DNA of 64,000 bases, taken from positions 20,848-84,847 of the forward strand of contig VGXG01000004.1 of the NCBI GenBank assembly GCA_016873395.1, in the 5' to 3' direction. Origin of the DNA: Nitrospira sp. (GTDB taxonomy: Bacteria; Nitrospirota; Nitrospiria; Nitrospirales; Nitrospiraceae). Position numbers and translations under genes: made by a program. The notes under the pieces are model-generated. The model was given only the letters and a program-made list of their open reading frames with translations. It made no database searches and was not told where the DNA came from. Positions 16,754 to 24,873 of this stretch are shown here, in pieces; position 1 is the first letter of the stretch; each line of letters opens with the position of its first letter.

Positions 16754-19700
16754 TTACACCTTGATCTTGATGTGCTCGCCCTTGAGCCACTTGATCATGA
16801 ACTCGTTCTCCTGCGCCGGCGTGAAGCCCGTCCGCACCGGCTCCCACGGGCCCCGCGCCCCGATGCCGCCGTCCTCCGCCTTCGTGATGCGGATCAAGCA
16901 CTCCTTCGGCACCGTGTTGATCGCGTGGTGGTCGATGCCGTACCCGAACTTGAACTTCCAGCCCACCGCGTGCTTGGACGGCAGCGAGTCCGTCTGATGC
17001 ATCGGCATCAGCCAGCTCCGCGTGAACGACTGCTGGGCCCCGTACCGGAAATTGCTCTGGTACCCGGTGTCCACCGCAATCGCCCGCCCGTCCGGCCGCG
17101 TCTCGTGCCCCTTCACCGACTTCGCCGTCGACACGTACGGGGCGTGCTTCGCCATCGTCACGTGGTACGGATACGCCGGGTTGTACTTCGTCCGGATCAT
17201 CAACCGGCTCACCTTGTAGAACGGATCGCTCGGCTTCCAGCCGCGGTACGGCCGGTCCACCGGGTTGCCGTCCACATAGACGTAGTCGCCGTCGTTGATG
17301 CCCCGGTCCTTCGCCGCCTGCGGGTTGATGTGCAACTGGTGCTCGCCCACCCCCGGCGTCCGCTTGTCCATCCGGTACGGATCGCCGAAGTTGGACTCGT
17401 AAATCTGCACCCAGTCGTTCACCGACCACTGGCTGTGCACCCGGTGCCGGGTCTTGGGGGTCACGCAGTAGAACTGATACCCCTTCTCCCACAACGGGTT
17501 CGCCTGCCGCCGAATCTCCTGCCACGGCAATCTGATATTGCGCACCGTCTTGTCGTCATGGTGCTGCGCGGTGATGGGAATCCCGTAGTCATCCGGGCGG
17601 ATGTACGGGTTGGTGGACATGATCGCGTTGGGCAGGTACGGCGTGCACTCCGGGGCCTCGCGGTGCACCACGAAGTTCTCCCCGTACTCGATCGCCTCCG
17701 GCTCCACCCGGTAGTTCTCATACCGTCCCGACCGCGTCCACTGGGGCTTGCTCTCGTTCGTCTCTTCCCAGAAGGGATGCCGCGGATAGGTCCGCGTCAT
17801 CACCATCCAGCCCTTCTCCGACTTCAGCATCGTGTCCGCGCTGTAGCCGTAGAACGTGCTGGACGCGTCCAGCATCCGCTGCACGTACACGTCCACGCGG
17901 TTCTCGTACACGAACTTGAAGTAATCGCGCATCCGCTGATCGCCCGTCATCTCGCTCAGCTTGGCCGCGACCCCCGCGAACGTATCGGCGTCGTTGCGGG
18001 TATCGTACAGCGGCCGGATGCCGCCCTTCCAGATCTGCACCCACGGGTTCGACACCGTGATCGTCATCTCCGGATAGGTGAACTCCATCCAGGTGTTCAC
18101 CGCAAAGGCCACGTCCGCGTGGTTCACGTCGGACGTCATCTCAATGTCCTGCGTCACGATGCACTCGTTGCTCGGGTCCACGTTCCTGACCATGTCATAG
18201 TGGTGCTTGGCGTTGTTCAGCACGTTCACGTTGGCTACCCAGCGGAACTTGCTGGGACTGGGCATGTGGGTCTTGCCCGTAAACACCTTGCGCCCGTACT
18301 TCGGCGTGTTGACGATGAGGGCCGCATCCCCGTGGTTCCAGTAGCCCACCTCCTCGCCGTAGTAGTAGGACTTGACCTTGATCTCCTTGCCATGGGCGTT
18401 CGGGTCCGTCGTGATGTTGAACGGATCCTCGCCCGTGTGCACGCCGAGGCCGCCGCCGGACCAGGGCGTCGCCGTCCAGGCTCCGGCCTTGTAGTTGCCG
18501 GCCCAGGTATGCTGGCCGGTCCCGAACTTGCCCACGTTCCCCGTGATGATCAGCACCATCGCCGCCGCCCGGGCGTAGCTGGTGCAGTGGAAGTAGTGGG
18601 CCACCCCTTCGCCGTTGTGGATCGCCGCCGGCTTGATCGTGCCGGAATCCCGCGCCCAGCGGACGATGAGGTCCTTCGGCGCCCGGTTGATCTGATGCAC
18701 CGTATCCAGGTCATAGTCCTGGAAATGGATTTGGTACATCTGGAAGATCGGCATCACGTCCACTTCGCGGCCGTTGAGCAGCTTCACCCGGTAGGTCCCG
18801 GTCAAGGCTGCGTCAATGCCGCTCTGCTGGTAGTGCCAGCCGACGTTTTCCCGATCCAGGAACACCGCCTGTTGTTTGTTGAGGTCCCAGACCATGAAGC
18901 CGCCCAACCGCTCGATCTGCTCCGGCTTCAGCGACTGCACGCGGCCGGAATACCGGTCCTTGTAGTCCGGGAACTTGAAGTCCGCGGTCACATCCCGAGG
19001 GTCCAGGTACTGCAAGGTGTCCGTGCGGACCAGGATCGGGCTGTCCGTGTAGCCCTTGCAGAAATCCACGTCGTGTAGGTTCTCGTCGAGGATGATTTTC
19101 ATCGCCCCGCAGAACAGGGCCCCGTCGGTCTCCGGCCGGACCGGAATCCAGTAGTCCGCGCGCGTCGCCGTCGGGTTGTATTCCGGCGTGATCACCACGA
19201 TCCGGGCGCCCCGCTCGATGCTCTCCAGCTTCCAGTGGGCTTCCGGCATCTTGTTCTCGACGAAGTTCTTGCCCCAACTCGTGTTCAGCTTGGAGAACCG
19301 CATGTCCGACAGATCGATGTCGGAGGTCTGGATACCGCCCCACCAGGGATGGGCCGGGTTCTGGTCGCCGTGCCAGGTGTAGTTCGACCAATACCGGCCG
19401 CCCTGCGCCGTGGTCGGCCCCACCTTGCGGATCCAGGCATCCAGCAGCGTGTCGATCCCGCCGTTGAACCGAGTGTTCATCATCTTGCCGACGATGCCCA
19501 ACACCGGCATGCCCGCCCGATGCTTGAAGCAGCGCGTGCCCGCGCCCTTCATCATCTCGATCATCTCCGGCGGATAGCCCTGCTCGCGCAGCCGCCGCGC
19601 TCCCGCCTCGCCGCTGTACCGCGTGGCGATGACGACCGCGGCCTTGGCCACATAGGTGAACGCGGTGTCCCAGGACACGCGCAGCATGTCGTCCAGGAAC

Positions 19701-20191
19701 CGCGCATCAAACTTATACTTCCGCTTGATGTCAGGCGTCAGCTCCGGCGCCCCGTCATCCATCCACTGCTTCCACCCCTTGCGCATCAACGGCCCCTTCA
19801 ACCGATAGGGCCCGTACACCCGGCGGTGGAACGTGTACCCCTTCAAGCACATGCGCGGGTTGTGCCCGAAGGTCCCGCGGTTGCCGTAGAGGTCTTCGTA
19901 GGTCTGGTGATCGTAGTTCTGCTCCACCCGCATCACGACGCCGTTGCGGACAAAGGCCCGGATGCGACAGGCGTGCGTATCGTTGGGCGAGCAGCACCAG
20001 GTAAACGAGGAATCGTACCGGTACTGGTCATGGTAGACGCGCTCCCAGGACCGGTCCGGGTAATCCCCGAGGGGGTTGCCCACCTCGATGACCGGCTGCA
20101 GCGCCGTCAGGGCGAGGGCCTTGTCGGCCACCGCCACCGCCGCCACCGTTCCGGCCGAGACTTTTAAGAATTGCCTACGTGACAAAAACAT
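16754..20191 (-). CDS. nxrA: Nitrite oxidoreductase alpha subunit, Mo-bisMGD
   Basis: Catalyses oxidation of nitrite to nitrate. The ATG at 20191 has AGGAGG eight bases upstream and gives 1145 residues, the usual Nitrospira NxrA size; a GTG nine bases earlier is in frame but leaves no room for the ribosome site. Residues 4-10, SRRQFLK, form a textbook Tat motif followed by an alanine/valine-rich region, so the enzyme is periplasmic. Cys66, Cys67, Cys75 and Cys115 (with His73) supply the N-terminal cluster. The region around WHGDQNPAHPWWGG and the stretch PEYNPTATRADYWIPVRPET fit molybdopterin-binding segments of the type II DMSO reductase family. Very strong G/C third-position bias. First gene of the nxrAB operon; no nxrC nearby. 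Confidence 0.96.
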   Translation of the reverse strand: MFLSRRQFLKVSAGTVAAVAVADKALALTALQPVIEVGNPLGDYPDRSWERVYHDQYRYDSSFTWCCSPNDTHACRIRAFVRNGVVMRVEQNYDHQTYEDLYGNRGTFGHNPRMCLKGYTFHRRVYGPYRLKGPLMRKGWKQWMDDGAPELTPDIKRKYKFDARFLDDMLRVSWDTAFTYVAKAAVVIATRYSGEAGARRLREQGYPPEMIEMMKGAGTRCFKHRAGMPVLGIVGKMMNTRFNGGIDTLLDAWIRKVGPTTAQGGRYWSNYTWHGDQNPAHPWWGGIQTSDIDLSDMRFSKLNTSWGKNFVENKMPEAHWKLESIERGARIVVITPEYNPTATRADYWIPVRPETDGALFCGAMKIILDENLHDVDFCKGYTDSPILVRTDTLQYLDPRDVTADFKFPDYKDRYSGRVQSLKPEQIERLGGFMVWDLNKQQAVFLDRENVGWHYQQSGIDAALTGTYRVKLLNGREVDVMPIFQMYQIHFQDYDLDTVHQINRAPKDLIVRWARDSGTIKPAAIHNGEGVAHYFHCTSYARAAAMVLIITGNVGKFGTGQHTWAGNYKAGAWTATPWSGGGLGVHTGEDPFNITTDPNAHGKEIKVKSYYYGEEVGYWNHGDAALIVNTPKYGRKVFTGKTHMPSPSKFRWVANVNVLNNAKHHYDMVRNVDPSNECIVTQDIEMTSDVNHADVAFAVNTWMEFTYPEMTITVSNPWVQIWKGGIRPLYDTRNDADTFAGVAAKLSEMTGDQRMRDYFKFVYENRVDVYVQRMLDASSTFYGYSADTMLKSEKGWMVMTRTYPRHPFWEETNESKPQWTRSGRYENYRVEPEAIEYGENFVVHREAPECTPYLPNAIMSTNPYIRPDDYGIPITAQHHDDKTVRNIRLPWQEIRRQANPLWEKGYQFYCVTPKTRHRVHSQWSVNDWVQIYESNFGDPYRMDKRTPGVGEHQLHINPQAAKDRGINDGDYVYVDGNPVDRPYRGWKPSDPFYKVSRLMIRTKYNPAYPYHVTMAKHAPYVSTAKSVKGHETRPDGRAIAVDTGYQSNFRYGAQQSFTRSWLMPMHQTDSLPSKHAVGWKFKFGYGIDHHAINTVPKECLIRITKAEDGGIGARGPWEPVRTGFTPAQENEFMIKWLKGEHIKIKV

Positions 20192-20200
20192 CGTGAACAC

Positions 20201-20768
20201 CTCCTAAGTTGAGTGCTGGTTACCCAGCAGACCCATGACTGCGAAGAACGTCGCGGAAACAGCTTTCCGACCACCCCCTTTCGTTCGCAGGATTTTCACC
20301 GGTTGGCCTCCAACCATCCAAAGAACCCTTACTGCTTATTGACTGAGCGACCACCGGTCCTCCTTGGAAAATTGATGAAACAGCATAGGATTAAAGCAAT
20401 ATCAGCACCAGAATTGCGCTGACTGTGTAATTTTAAGTTATTGATTTATAATAACTATTTAGCTTCTTGTGATGGACGGAAATGAAGTGGTGGAGTCAAT
20501 CTGGGTAGTTATGGTGCCGATAGAGCGATCATTTATTTACGATATGTTATAAACTACAATAAAATCAGTGCCTTAATATAAATTTCAAATAATTACCATT
20601 TGGTAACATGGGTAGGCTTTCCGTAACGGCTTTTTGGGGGAATGCCGAACAGCTAAACTGGCAGTTTTTCAATAGATCAAGCCCGTAACTTAAGGCTTTC
20701 TCTCTCTGGCTTGACAGGGGATCAGGGGGTCAGTAGAATCCTCCCTCCTCATCGTCCAAAACCTGAGA
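20201..20768 (-). promoter_or_regulatory. Long AT-rich leader/promoter region of nxrAB
   Basis: About 570 bp with no supported gene. Bases 20385-20610 are markedly AT-rich against the GC-rich neighbourhood (for example TTATTGATTTATAATAAC near 20440 and TAATATAAATTTCAAATAAT near 20573). The only nearby gene it can serve is nxrA. Several TATAAA/TATTAT-like strings occur, but I could not place a convincing -35/-10 pair, and no sigma-54 consensus was seen. Confidence 0.5.
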
Positions 20769-20840
20769 GCGGGAATAGCTCAGTGGTAGAGCATCGCCTT
20801 GCCAAGGCGAGGGTCGCGGGTTCAAATCCCGTTTCCCGCT
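20769..20840 (+). tRNA. tRNA-Gly(GCC)
   Basis: Folds as a full cloverleaf: acceptor GCGGGAA pairs with TTCCCGC, D-arm GCTC/GAGC, anticodon stem TCGCC/GGCGA with loop TTGCCAA giving anticodon GCC, T-arm GCGGG/CCCGT with TTCAAAT loop. A CCA end is encoded at 20841-20843. A recombinase remnant starts 66 bp beyond, so the 3' end of this gene is a likely integration site. Confidence 0.97.
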
Positions 20841-20905
20841 CCATTTTTTTCAATCACTTCTGAAAACCCTCGCTGGCTCAAACTGTCCACTGTGCTAGAT
20901 TTGTG

Positions 20906-21133
20906 CTAACTCGCCGCTCGAACACTGTCGAGCACCTGCACGCCATCCCTTAAGCTCTCGGGCGAATGATGTGCATAGCGCTGTGTCATCAACGGTGTCT
21001 TGTGGCCGAGCAGCCGCTGGACTTTGTACAGGTCCACTCCCTTCTGCACGAGGCGCGTGGCAAAGGTGTGCCGCAAGTCGTGAAACCGGAAGCTCTGAAC
21101 CTTTGCAGCTCTCATCGCCAGATAAAAAGCACG
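20906..21133 (-). pseudogene. Tyrosine recombinase (phage-type integrase), C-terminal remnant
   Basis: About 75 residues survive. They hold the catalytic HDLRHTFATRLVQKG (H-x-x-R box), LLGHKTPLMTQRYAH with the H and the nucleophilic tyrosine, then the stop at 20906. The frame stays open up to 21133, exactly where the IS1595-type left end begins (RAFYLAMRAAKVQSFRF), and the N-terminal part is not found on the other side of the IS. So the integrase was cut by the IS and the rest lost. Next to tRNA-Gly, it marks an old integrative element. Confidence 0.88.
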
Positions 21134-21851
21134 GGAGCTTGTCTAGTTTTGGAAGTCTTTTTATGCTGAAGCATGGCCTCTTCCTTGTTGCCCAGGACTC
21201 ATTTGTCGACCCGACAACTCCGGGCATTGATTCGGCTCTTTGCTTTGGAGGTCCCCGCCAACCGGGCCGCGCAGGAAATCGGGGTCAATCGTCACACAGC
21301 CGAGCGCATCTACCTGTTGATTCGTCGAGCATTGGTCCAGGCGTGCGAGACGGAGGCCCGGCTGGATGGAGAAATTGAAGTCGATGAGAGCTACTTCGGG
21401 GGCGTCCGCAAGCATCTGCGCGGCCGAGCTGTTCAAGGGAAAGGTGTTGTCTTTGGGCTCCTGAAGCGGCGCGGCCGCGTGTACACCCGGCCGGTCCCCA
21501 ATGTGACCCGGGCGGTGCTGCGACGGATCATTCGACAAAAGGTCCCGCGCGGGAGCACCATTTCCTCGGATGGATTCCGCAGCTATGATGGTTTGCTCAC
21601 CGATGGGTATCGGCACTACCGGATCCTGCACGAGCAGACGTTTGCCCACAGTCGCCGTCGGCACATTAACGGGATTGAGAACTTCTGGGGCTTTGCGAAG
21701 ACCAAACTGCGGCGGTACTACGGCATCCGACGGAGTCATTTTGTCCTCTACCTGAAGGAGATGGAATTTCGGTTCAACCATCGACGCGAGGATTTGCCGC
21801 GTCTGATCGAGCGAATCTTGAAAAAGGCTCGTCCAAAACTAGACTAGCTCC
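21134..21851 (+). mobile_element. IS1595-type insertion sequence
   Basis: Bounded by 20-bp inverted repeats, GGAGCTTGTCTAGTTTTGGA at 21134-21153 and the complement of GGAGCTAGTCTAGTTTTGGA at 21832-21851 (19 of 20 match). It contains one transposase gene, 21173-21847. Eight-base target duplications expected for this family are not evident at the flanks, which fits a later deletion on one side. Confidence 0.88.
21173..21847 (+). CDS. IS1595 family transposase
   Basis: DDE-type transposase of 224 residues that cuts and rejoins the element. The N-terminal helix-turn-helix segment (LRALIRLFALEVPANRAAQE) is followed by IEVDESYFGGVRKHLRGRAV (first catalytic D, with the DESYFGG signature of ISXO2-like transposases), STISSDGFRSYDGL (second D) and HINGIENFWGFAKTKLRRY with the HxNxxENFWG/K-x-R-L motif carrying the last catalytic residue. 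The reading frame is intact and fills the IS, so it may still be active. Confidence 0.92.
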   Translation: MASSLLPRTHLSTRQLRALIRLFALEVPANRAAQEIGVNRHTAERIYLLIRRALVQACETEARLDGEIEVDESYFGGVRKHLRGRAVQGKGVVFGLLKRRGRVYTRPVPNVTRAVLRRIIRQKVPRGSTISSDGFRSYDGLLTDGYRHYRILHEQTFAHSRRRHINGIENFWGFAKTKLRRYYGIRRSHFVLYLKEMEFRFNHRREDLPRLIERILKKARPKLD

Positions 21852-22185
21852 TTTAGGTTTTTATGTTGCTCTATGTTAGGCAATTGCGTTGTACGCTTTT
21901 TAGGTTTTTGCGTCAAGCAGCTATTAGGTTTTTGTGATAGAGGAGGCGTTCTTTGATTTGACACATTCTAAGGGTGTGGTCTCAACAGAGGGGTTCACCC
22001 CACAGCAGTGTGACTGAATTGTGACTAAATTGTGACTGAAACCATCACAATCCACAGGAATCGGCGGTAATCAAACGCACGTCCTGTAAACGCACAACCA
22101 CCCGAGAAACATAATAAAAATGGGGAAACCAGGCGTCCTATCAGGCTAATTGCTTAGACCCTCTTTTCGAGTTGCCAAGGCGAGG
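21852..22185. other. Non-coding gap with short direct repeats between two IS elements
   Basis: No gene seen. Three copies of TTAGGTTTTTRYG-type strings lie at about 21853, 21900 and 21926, and three exact-length 11-bp repeats, GTGACTGAATT, GTGACTAAATT, GTGACTGAAAC, lie at 22010-22042. The stretch is AT-richer than the chromosome, so it may be residual mobile DNA (iteron-like or recombination-site repeats). Confidence 0.5.
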
Positions 22186-22247
22186 TGCCCTCGCCCCCTT
22201 AAACGGGTCCAGATCCTATGGGAGGGTTGGGCCGAAAGGAGGGCTGC

Positions 22248-22526
22248 ATGCCGCGTCTGCGTCACACCGTCGAACAGATTCTCGCCAAATGGCGTGAAGC
22301 CGAAGTCGCCCTGAGTAAGGGCCAGACGATTGCCCAGGTCTGTCGGACCTTGAGCGTCACGGAACAAACCTACTACCGCTGGCGGAACGAATACGGCGGC
22401 CTGAAGGTTGATCAGGCCAAACGGCTCACAGACCTCGAACGGGAGAACAGCCGTTTGAAGCGCGCCGTGGCCGAGCGCACCGTCGATAAATTGATTCTGA
22501 AGGAGGCCGCCGAGGGAAACGTCTAA
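22248..22526 (+). CDS. IS3 family transposase OrfA
   Basis: Helix-turn-helix DNA-binding subunit of an IS3-type transposase, 92 residues. Start ATG 22248 (MPRLRHTVEQILAKWREAE) has AAGGAGGG seven bases upstream. The HTH is AQVCRTLSVTEQTYYRWRNE and is followed by the leucine-zipper-like LTDLERENSRLKRAVAERTV typical of OrfA. It is complete, but without OrfB the element cannot move by itself. Confidence 0.9.
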   Translation: MPRLRHTVEQILAKWREAEVALSKGQTIAQVCRTLSVTEQTYYRWRNEYGGLKVDQAKRLTDLERENSRLKRAVAERTVDKLILKEAAEGNV

Positions 22527-22690
22527 GCCCAGCGCGCCGACGGCAGCCGGTGGAGCACTGCTGCGTGACGCTGGGCCTCGCCGAACGCCGTGTTTGTCGG
22601 GTGCTGGGTCAACCACGGTCCACGCCCATAGTGCCCTGGGCTATCGGCCGCCGGCCCCGGAAACTGTCGCCCCGCGTTGTGCGTGAGTCA
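22527..22690 (+). pseudogene. IS3 OrfB remnant with internal deletion
   Basis: The start region reads LGLAERRVCRVLGQPRST, the usual N terminus of this OrfB group; in another frame a few bases later comes HSALGYRPPAPETV, the usual C terminus. The whole DDE catalytic core in between is missing, and the two ends are out of frame with each other. Confidence 0.82.
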
Positions 22691-22724
22691 CATGGTCAGT
22701 GGTACAACTACAGGGGGCGGGTCA

Positions 22725-22882
22725 TGCGCCAGCGTCGTCTTGCCCACCCCCGGGACATCCTCGATCAACAGGTGCCCGCGCGCCAGCAGGCAGACGACGG
22801 CCGATTCAATGACCTCAGGTTTGCCCTTGATGACTTGCTCGACATTGGACTGGATCGCGCGGATTTTCTTGGTGGCGTCCAT
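22725..22882 (-). pseudogene. MoxR-type AAA+ ATPase, N-terminal fragment
   Basis: About 53 residues remain from ATG 22882: MDATKKIRAIQSNVEQVIKG, then LLARGHLLIEDVPGVGKTTL with the Walker A motif (GVGKTT). After LAH the frame enters the inserted IS3 end. MoxR ATPases act as chaperones for von Willebrand-domain partners; no such partner gene remains here, so the operon was probably lost with the deletion. Confidence 0.88.
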
Positions 22883-23176
22883 TGAATTCTCTTAGATTCC
22901 TTCGGACGGGGAGCCGCGAAGGAAGGATGTCACGTCATGGGTGGGGATGTGAGAAAAGTCTAGCAGACGCCTCCAGAAGCGTCAATTTGAACGCAGATTT
23001 CATGCTGGAGAGTTCAAGCGTTAAGGCTGAGCGGGAGCTTTTGCCGCCGAAGACACCTTCGAGGGCACCCAACTGAGCCTCGCACGCTCGAATCTTGCAA
23101 ACTAGCTGAAACGGTCTCACGCAGTGCTGGCTTCGCCCTTGCGAAAATGAACGTCGGAACTGTCAGAGCATAGAAC

Positions 23177-23221
23177 AGAGGACAGGTCTATGAGCGGCCT
23201 GTCCTCTATCATCTCTTTTTA
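23177..23221 (+). terminator. Rho-independent terminator without an obvious gene
   Basis: Perfect 10-bp stem AGAGGACAGG (23177-23186) and CCTGTCCTCT (23198-23207), 11-base loop, followed by ATCATCTCTTTTT. No plus-strand gene lies upstream, so it may end a small RNA or a transcript from the lost element. Confidence 0.75.
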
Positions 23222-23285
23222 GCCTTGGATGGAGTAGCCTGGTTGATCCCCAACTGCGCGCATCTTTCTTCTACATCCCTCCTTA

Positions 23286-23383
23286 GGAAGGATACCCCCT
23301 GTTGGTCCAACTGCGGCCGTCGAGCGAGCGTGCTTCGGAGCGCGCGGGCTCCGGGAGCACAGGATCAACAGGGGTATCCTTCC
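23286..23383. repeat. 98-bp palindromic element
   Basis: GGAAGGATACCCCCTGTTG at 23286-23304 mirrors CAACAGGGGTATCCTTCC at 23366-23383 (one-base bulge). The GC-rich interior has further self-complementary stretches. It shares the phrase CCAACTGCG with the palindrome at 34306, suggesting related intergenic elements. Confidence 0.65.
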
Positions 23384-23441
23384 ACTCCATTTCTGCGAGC
23401 ACAGGGGATTAACCCGGCCGCCCGTGTTTACTCTTTAACAC

Positions 23442-24764
23442 CTATCCCTCGCCTCGTTCCGGCACAAGGAGCAGCATCCAGGGCGTGGCTTCTTCCTTCA
23501 TGTCCTTGAACAGGCGCGCGGTGCGGCTGGCCGGCATGCCCTCGAAGACCGCTCCTCGGCGGATTTCCACATAGCGGAACCGGTGCCGGCGGCCTTGTTC
23601 GACCGGCTGGCTTCCCGCAGGGGGAAGCGTCGCTCGCAGCTCAGCCAGATCCGCCAGCGAGAGGGAGCCGCCGACCGGCAGCGCGGACAGCTTGGCATGG
23701 ACGTCGCCGAATATGTCGGGGAGATTCTGCGGGCCGAACAGCGTCTCCGCTGGCCGGAACCGTTCATCTTGCAGAAGCTGGGCGAGGAGCTCCCAGAAGA
23801 CCTCGTTATCCACCGCTGAAAGGATGCCAAGCTTACCTCGCCCGGCCAGTAGATTGAGCAGAGCCAGCGGTCCCCGAATGTCGAATTTCCAGGGCGGGAA
23901 GAGCAGCGCCCGGCCTTCATGCAGCACCTCCAGCGCCTCCTTGCCTTCCACGCGGACCTTCCGAAACTGTCCTTTGGACCTTCTGAGCTGCTCCTCAATG
24001 AGGGAGCGCGAGAGCCTCGTCGGTTCGTAGGCAAAGGTCGGCGTGGCCGGGGCCTGGCAACTCACAATCGTGTAACAAGGCTGAACCTTCTTGAGCCTTC
24101 CCAGTTCGAACATGTCCTGATCGGCCCAGTAGTGAAATTGAAGGGAAGCGGAGGCGGCGCGGCGGAGGCGCTCGAGCCTGGCCGGGTCGGCTTGATAGGC
24201 CGCGCCGAGCTTGGAACCGGACTGAACCCGATCGAGGCAATGGAGCGTGAAAGATTTGTGTTGCCGGGTCAGCCGAGGTAGGTACTGCTCGACCAGTTCC
24301 TCTGCGAAGGAGAGGTCCCCTGCGCCTAGATCAAGCAGCGAGGCGGCCTCGCTTTCCAGCAACAGGTCGAACGGATTACGATGGTCACGGACGAATTGTT
24401 CCACCTGGGCGGGTGTGAGGGTCGGGACCGAAGCAATCTGTTCGCCGTCGTCCTGTAGATCGAAGAATAGGCAGAGGACTCGGACCGCCTTGGTGGCAGG
24501 AAGTCCGGTGAGCTGCTTGAGCGCCTCCCCCGGCAACGACTGCACCCGCTCGGCGGTCCCGCCGCCGAGCGCGCTGAGCAGCGCATCCCGCAAGGGGGCG
24601 GGGAGGGAGGACGAATGAATGGCGTCGGCCAGCCGCTTCAACGTCGCATGGAGGTGGGATCGCCCGACCAGGCGGCGCGAAGATTCCCAGGCCTCTTGAT
24701 CGCCTTCGCGTGCCTCAGCCAGTCTGGCCCTGAAGTCGGCGAGCAGTGTCGGATCGAGCGGCAT
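23442..24764 (-). CDS. Hypothetical protein with SAM-methyltransferase-like motif
   Basis: About 440 residues from MPLDPTLLADFRARLAEARE (24764). A longer frame to 24875 would make its start overlap the start of the divergent ChaN-like gene, leaving no room for expression signals, so the inner start is preferred. In the middle, SLLDLGAGDLSFAEELVEQY resembles motif I of Rossmann methyltransferases, followed by FTLHCLDRVQSGSK like motif II. The C-terminal part (LPPAGSQPVEQGRRHRFRYV) is basic. I do not recognise a named family; methyltransferase is inference from one motif. It sits at the edge of the mobile scar. Confidence 0.6.
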   Translation of the reverse strand: MPLDPTLLADFRARLAEAREGDQEAWESSRRLVGRSHLHATLKRLADAIHSSSLPAPLRDALLSALGGGTAERVQSLPGEALKQLTGLPATKAVRVLCLFFDLQDDGEQIASVPTLTPAQVEQFVRDHRNPFDLLLESEAASLLDLGAGDLSFAEELVEQYLPRLTRQHKSFTLHCLDRVQSGSKLGAAYQADPARLERLRRAASASLQFHYWADQDMFELGRLKKVQPCYTIVSCQAPATPTFAYEPTRLSRSLIEEQLRRSKGQFRKVRVEGKEALEVLHEGRALLFPPWKFDIRGPLALLNLLAGRGKLGILSAVDNEVFWELLAQLLQDERFRPAETLFGPQNLPDIFGDVHAKLSALPVGGSLSLADLAELRATLPPAGSQPVEQGRRHRFRYVEIRRGAVFEGMPASRTARLFKDMKEEATPWMLLLVPERGEG

Positions 24765-24873
24765 GGGGAGCCGAAGGATAGCGGTGATATCCCACCTCGT
24801 CAAGGGCACGAGCTTGCCGACCGATAGTCCATATGTTAGGTAGAACGGAACCACCGCCGGCTGGAACACACGC

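Larger units (their letters stand above)
22186..22724 (+). mobile_element. Deleted IS3 family element
   Basis: Left end TGCCCTCGCCCCCT (22186) and right end, read inward, TGACCCGCCCCCTG (22724) form imperfect inverted repeats starting with TG, as in the IS3 family. OrfA is complete, orfB has lost its middle. The right end falls exactly where the moxR reading frame stops resembling MoxR. Confidence 0.78.
22883..23441. other. Gap with orphan terminator and long stem-loop
   Basis: No supported gene in about 560 bp. The part next to 22883 presumably held the moxR promoter. The remaining structured pieces (a terminator at 23177 and a large palindrome at 23286) are listed separately. The codon pattern and small frames do not suggest protein coding. 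Confidence 0.5.

Noticed and set aside
16772..19078. A 768-codon open frame on the plus strand
   Set aside because: It is antisense to nxrA; the extreme G/C third-position bias of nxrA leaves few stops on the opposite strand. The product is a biased Arg/His/Val/Pro string with no family likeness.
20906..21133. Intact integrase gene
   Set aside because: Only the C-terminal catalytic part remains and the frame is cut at the IS left end.
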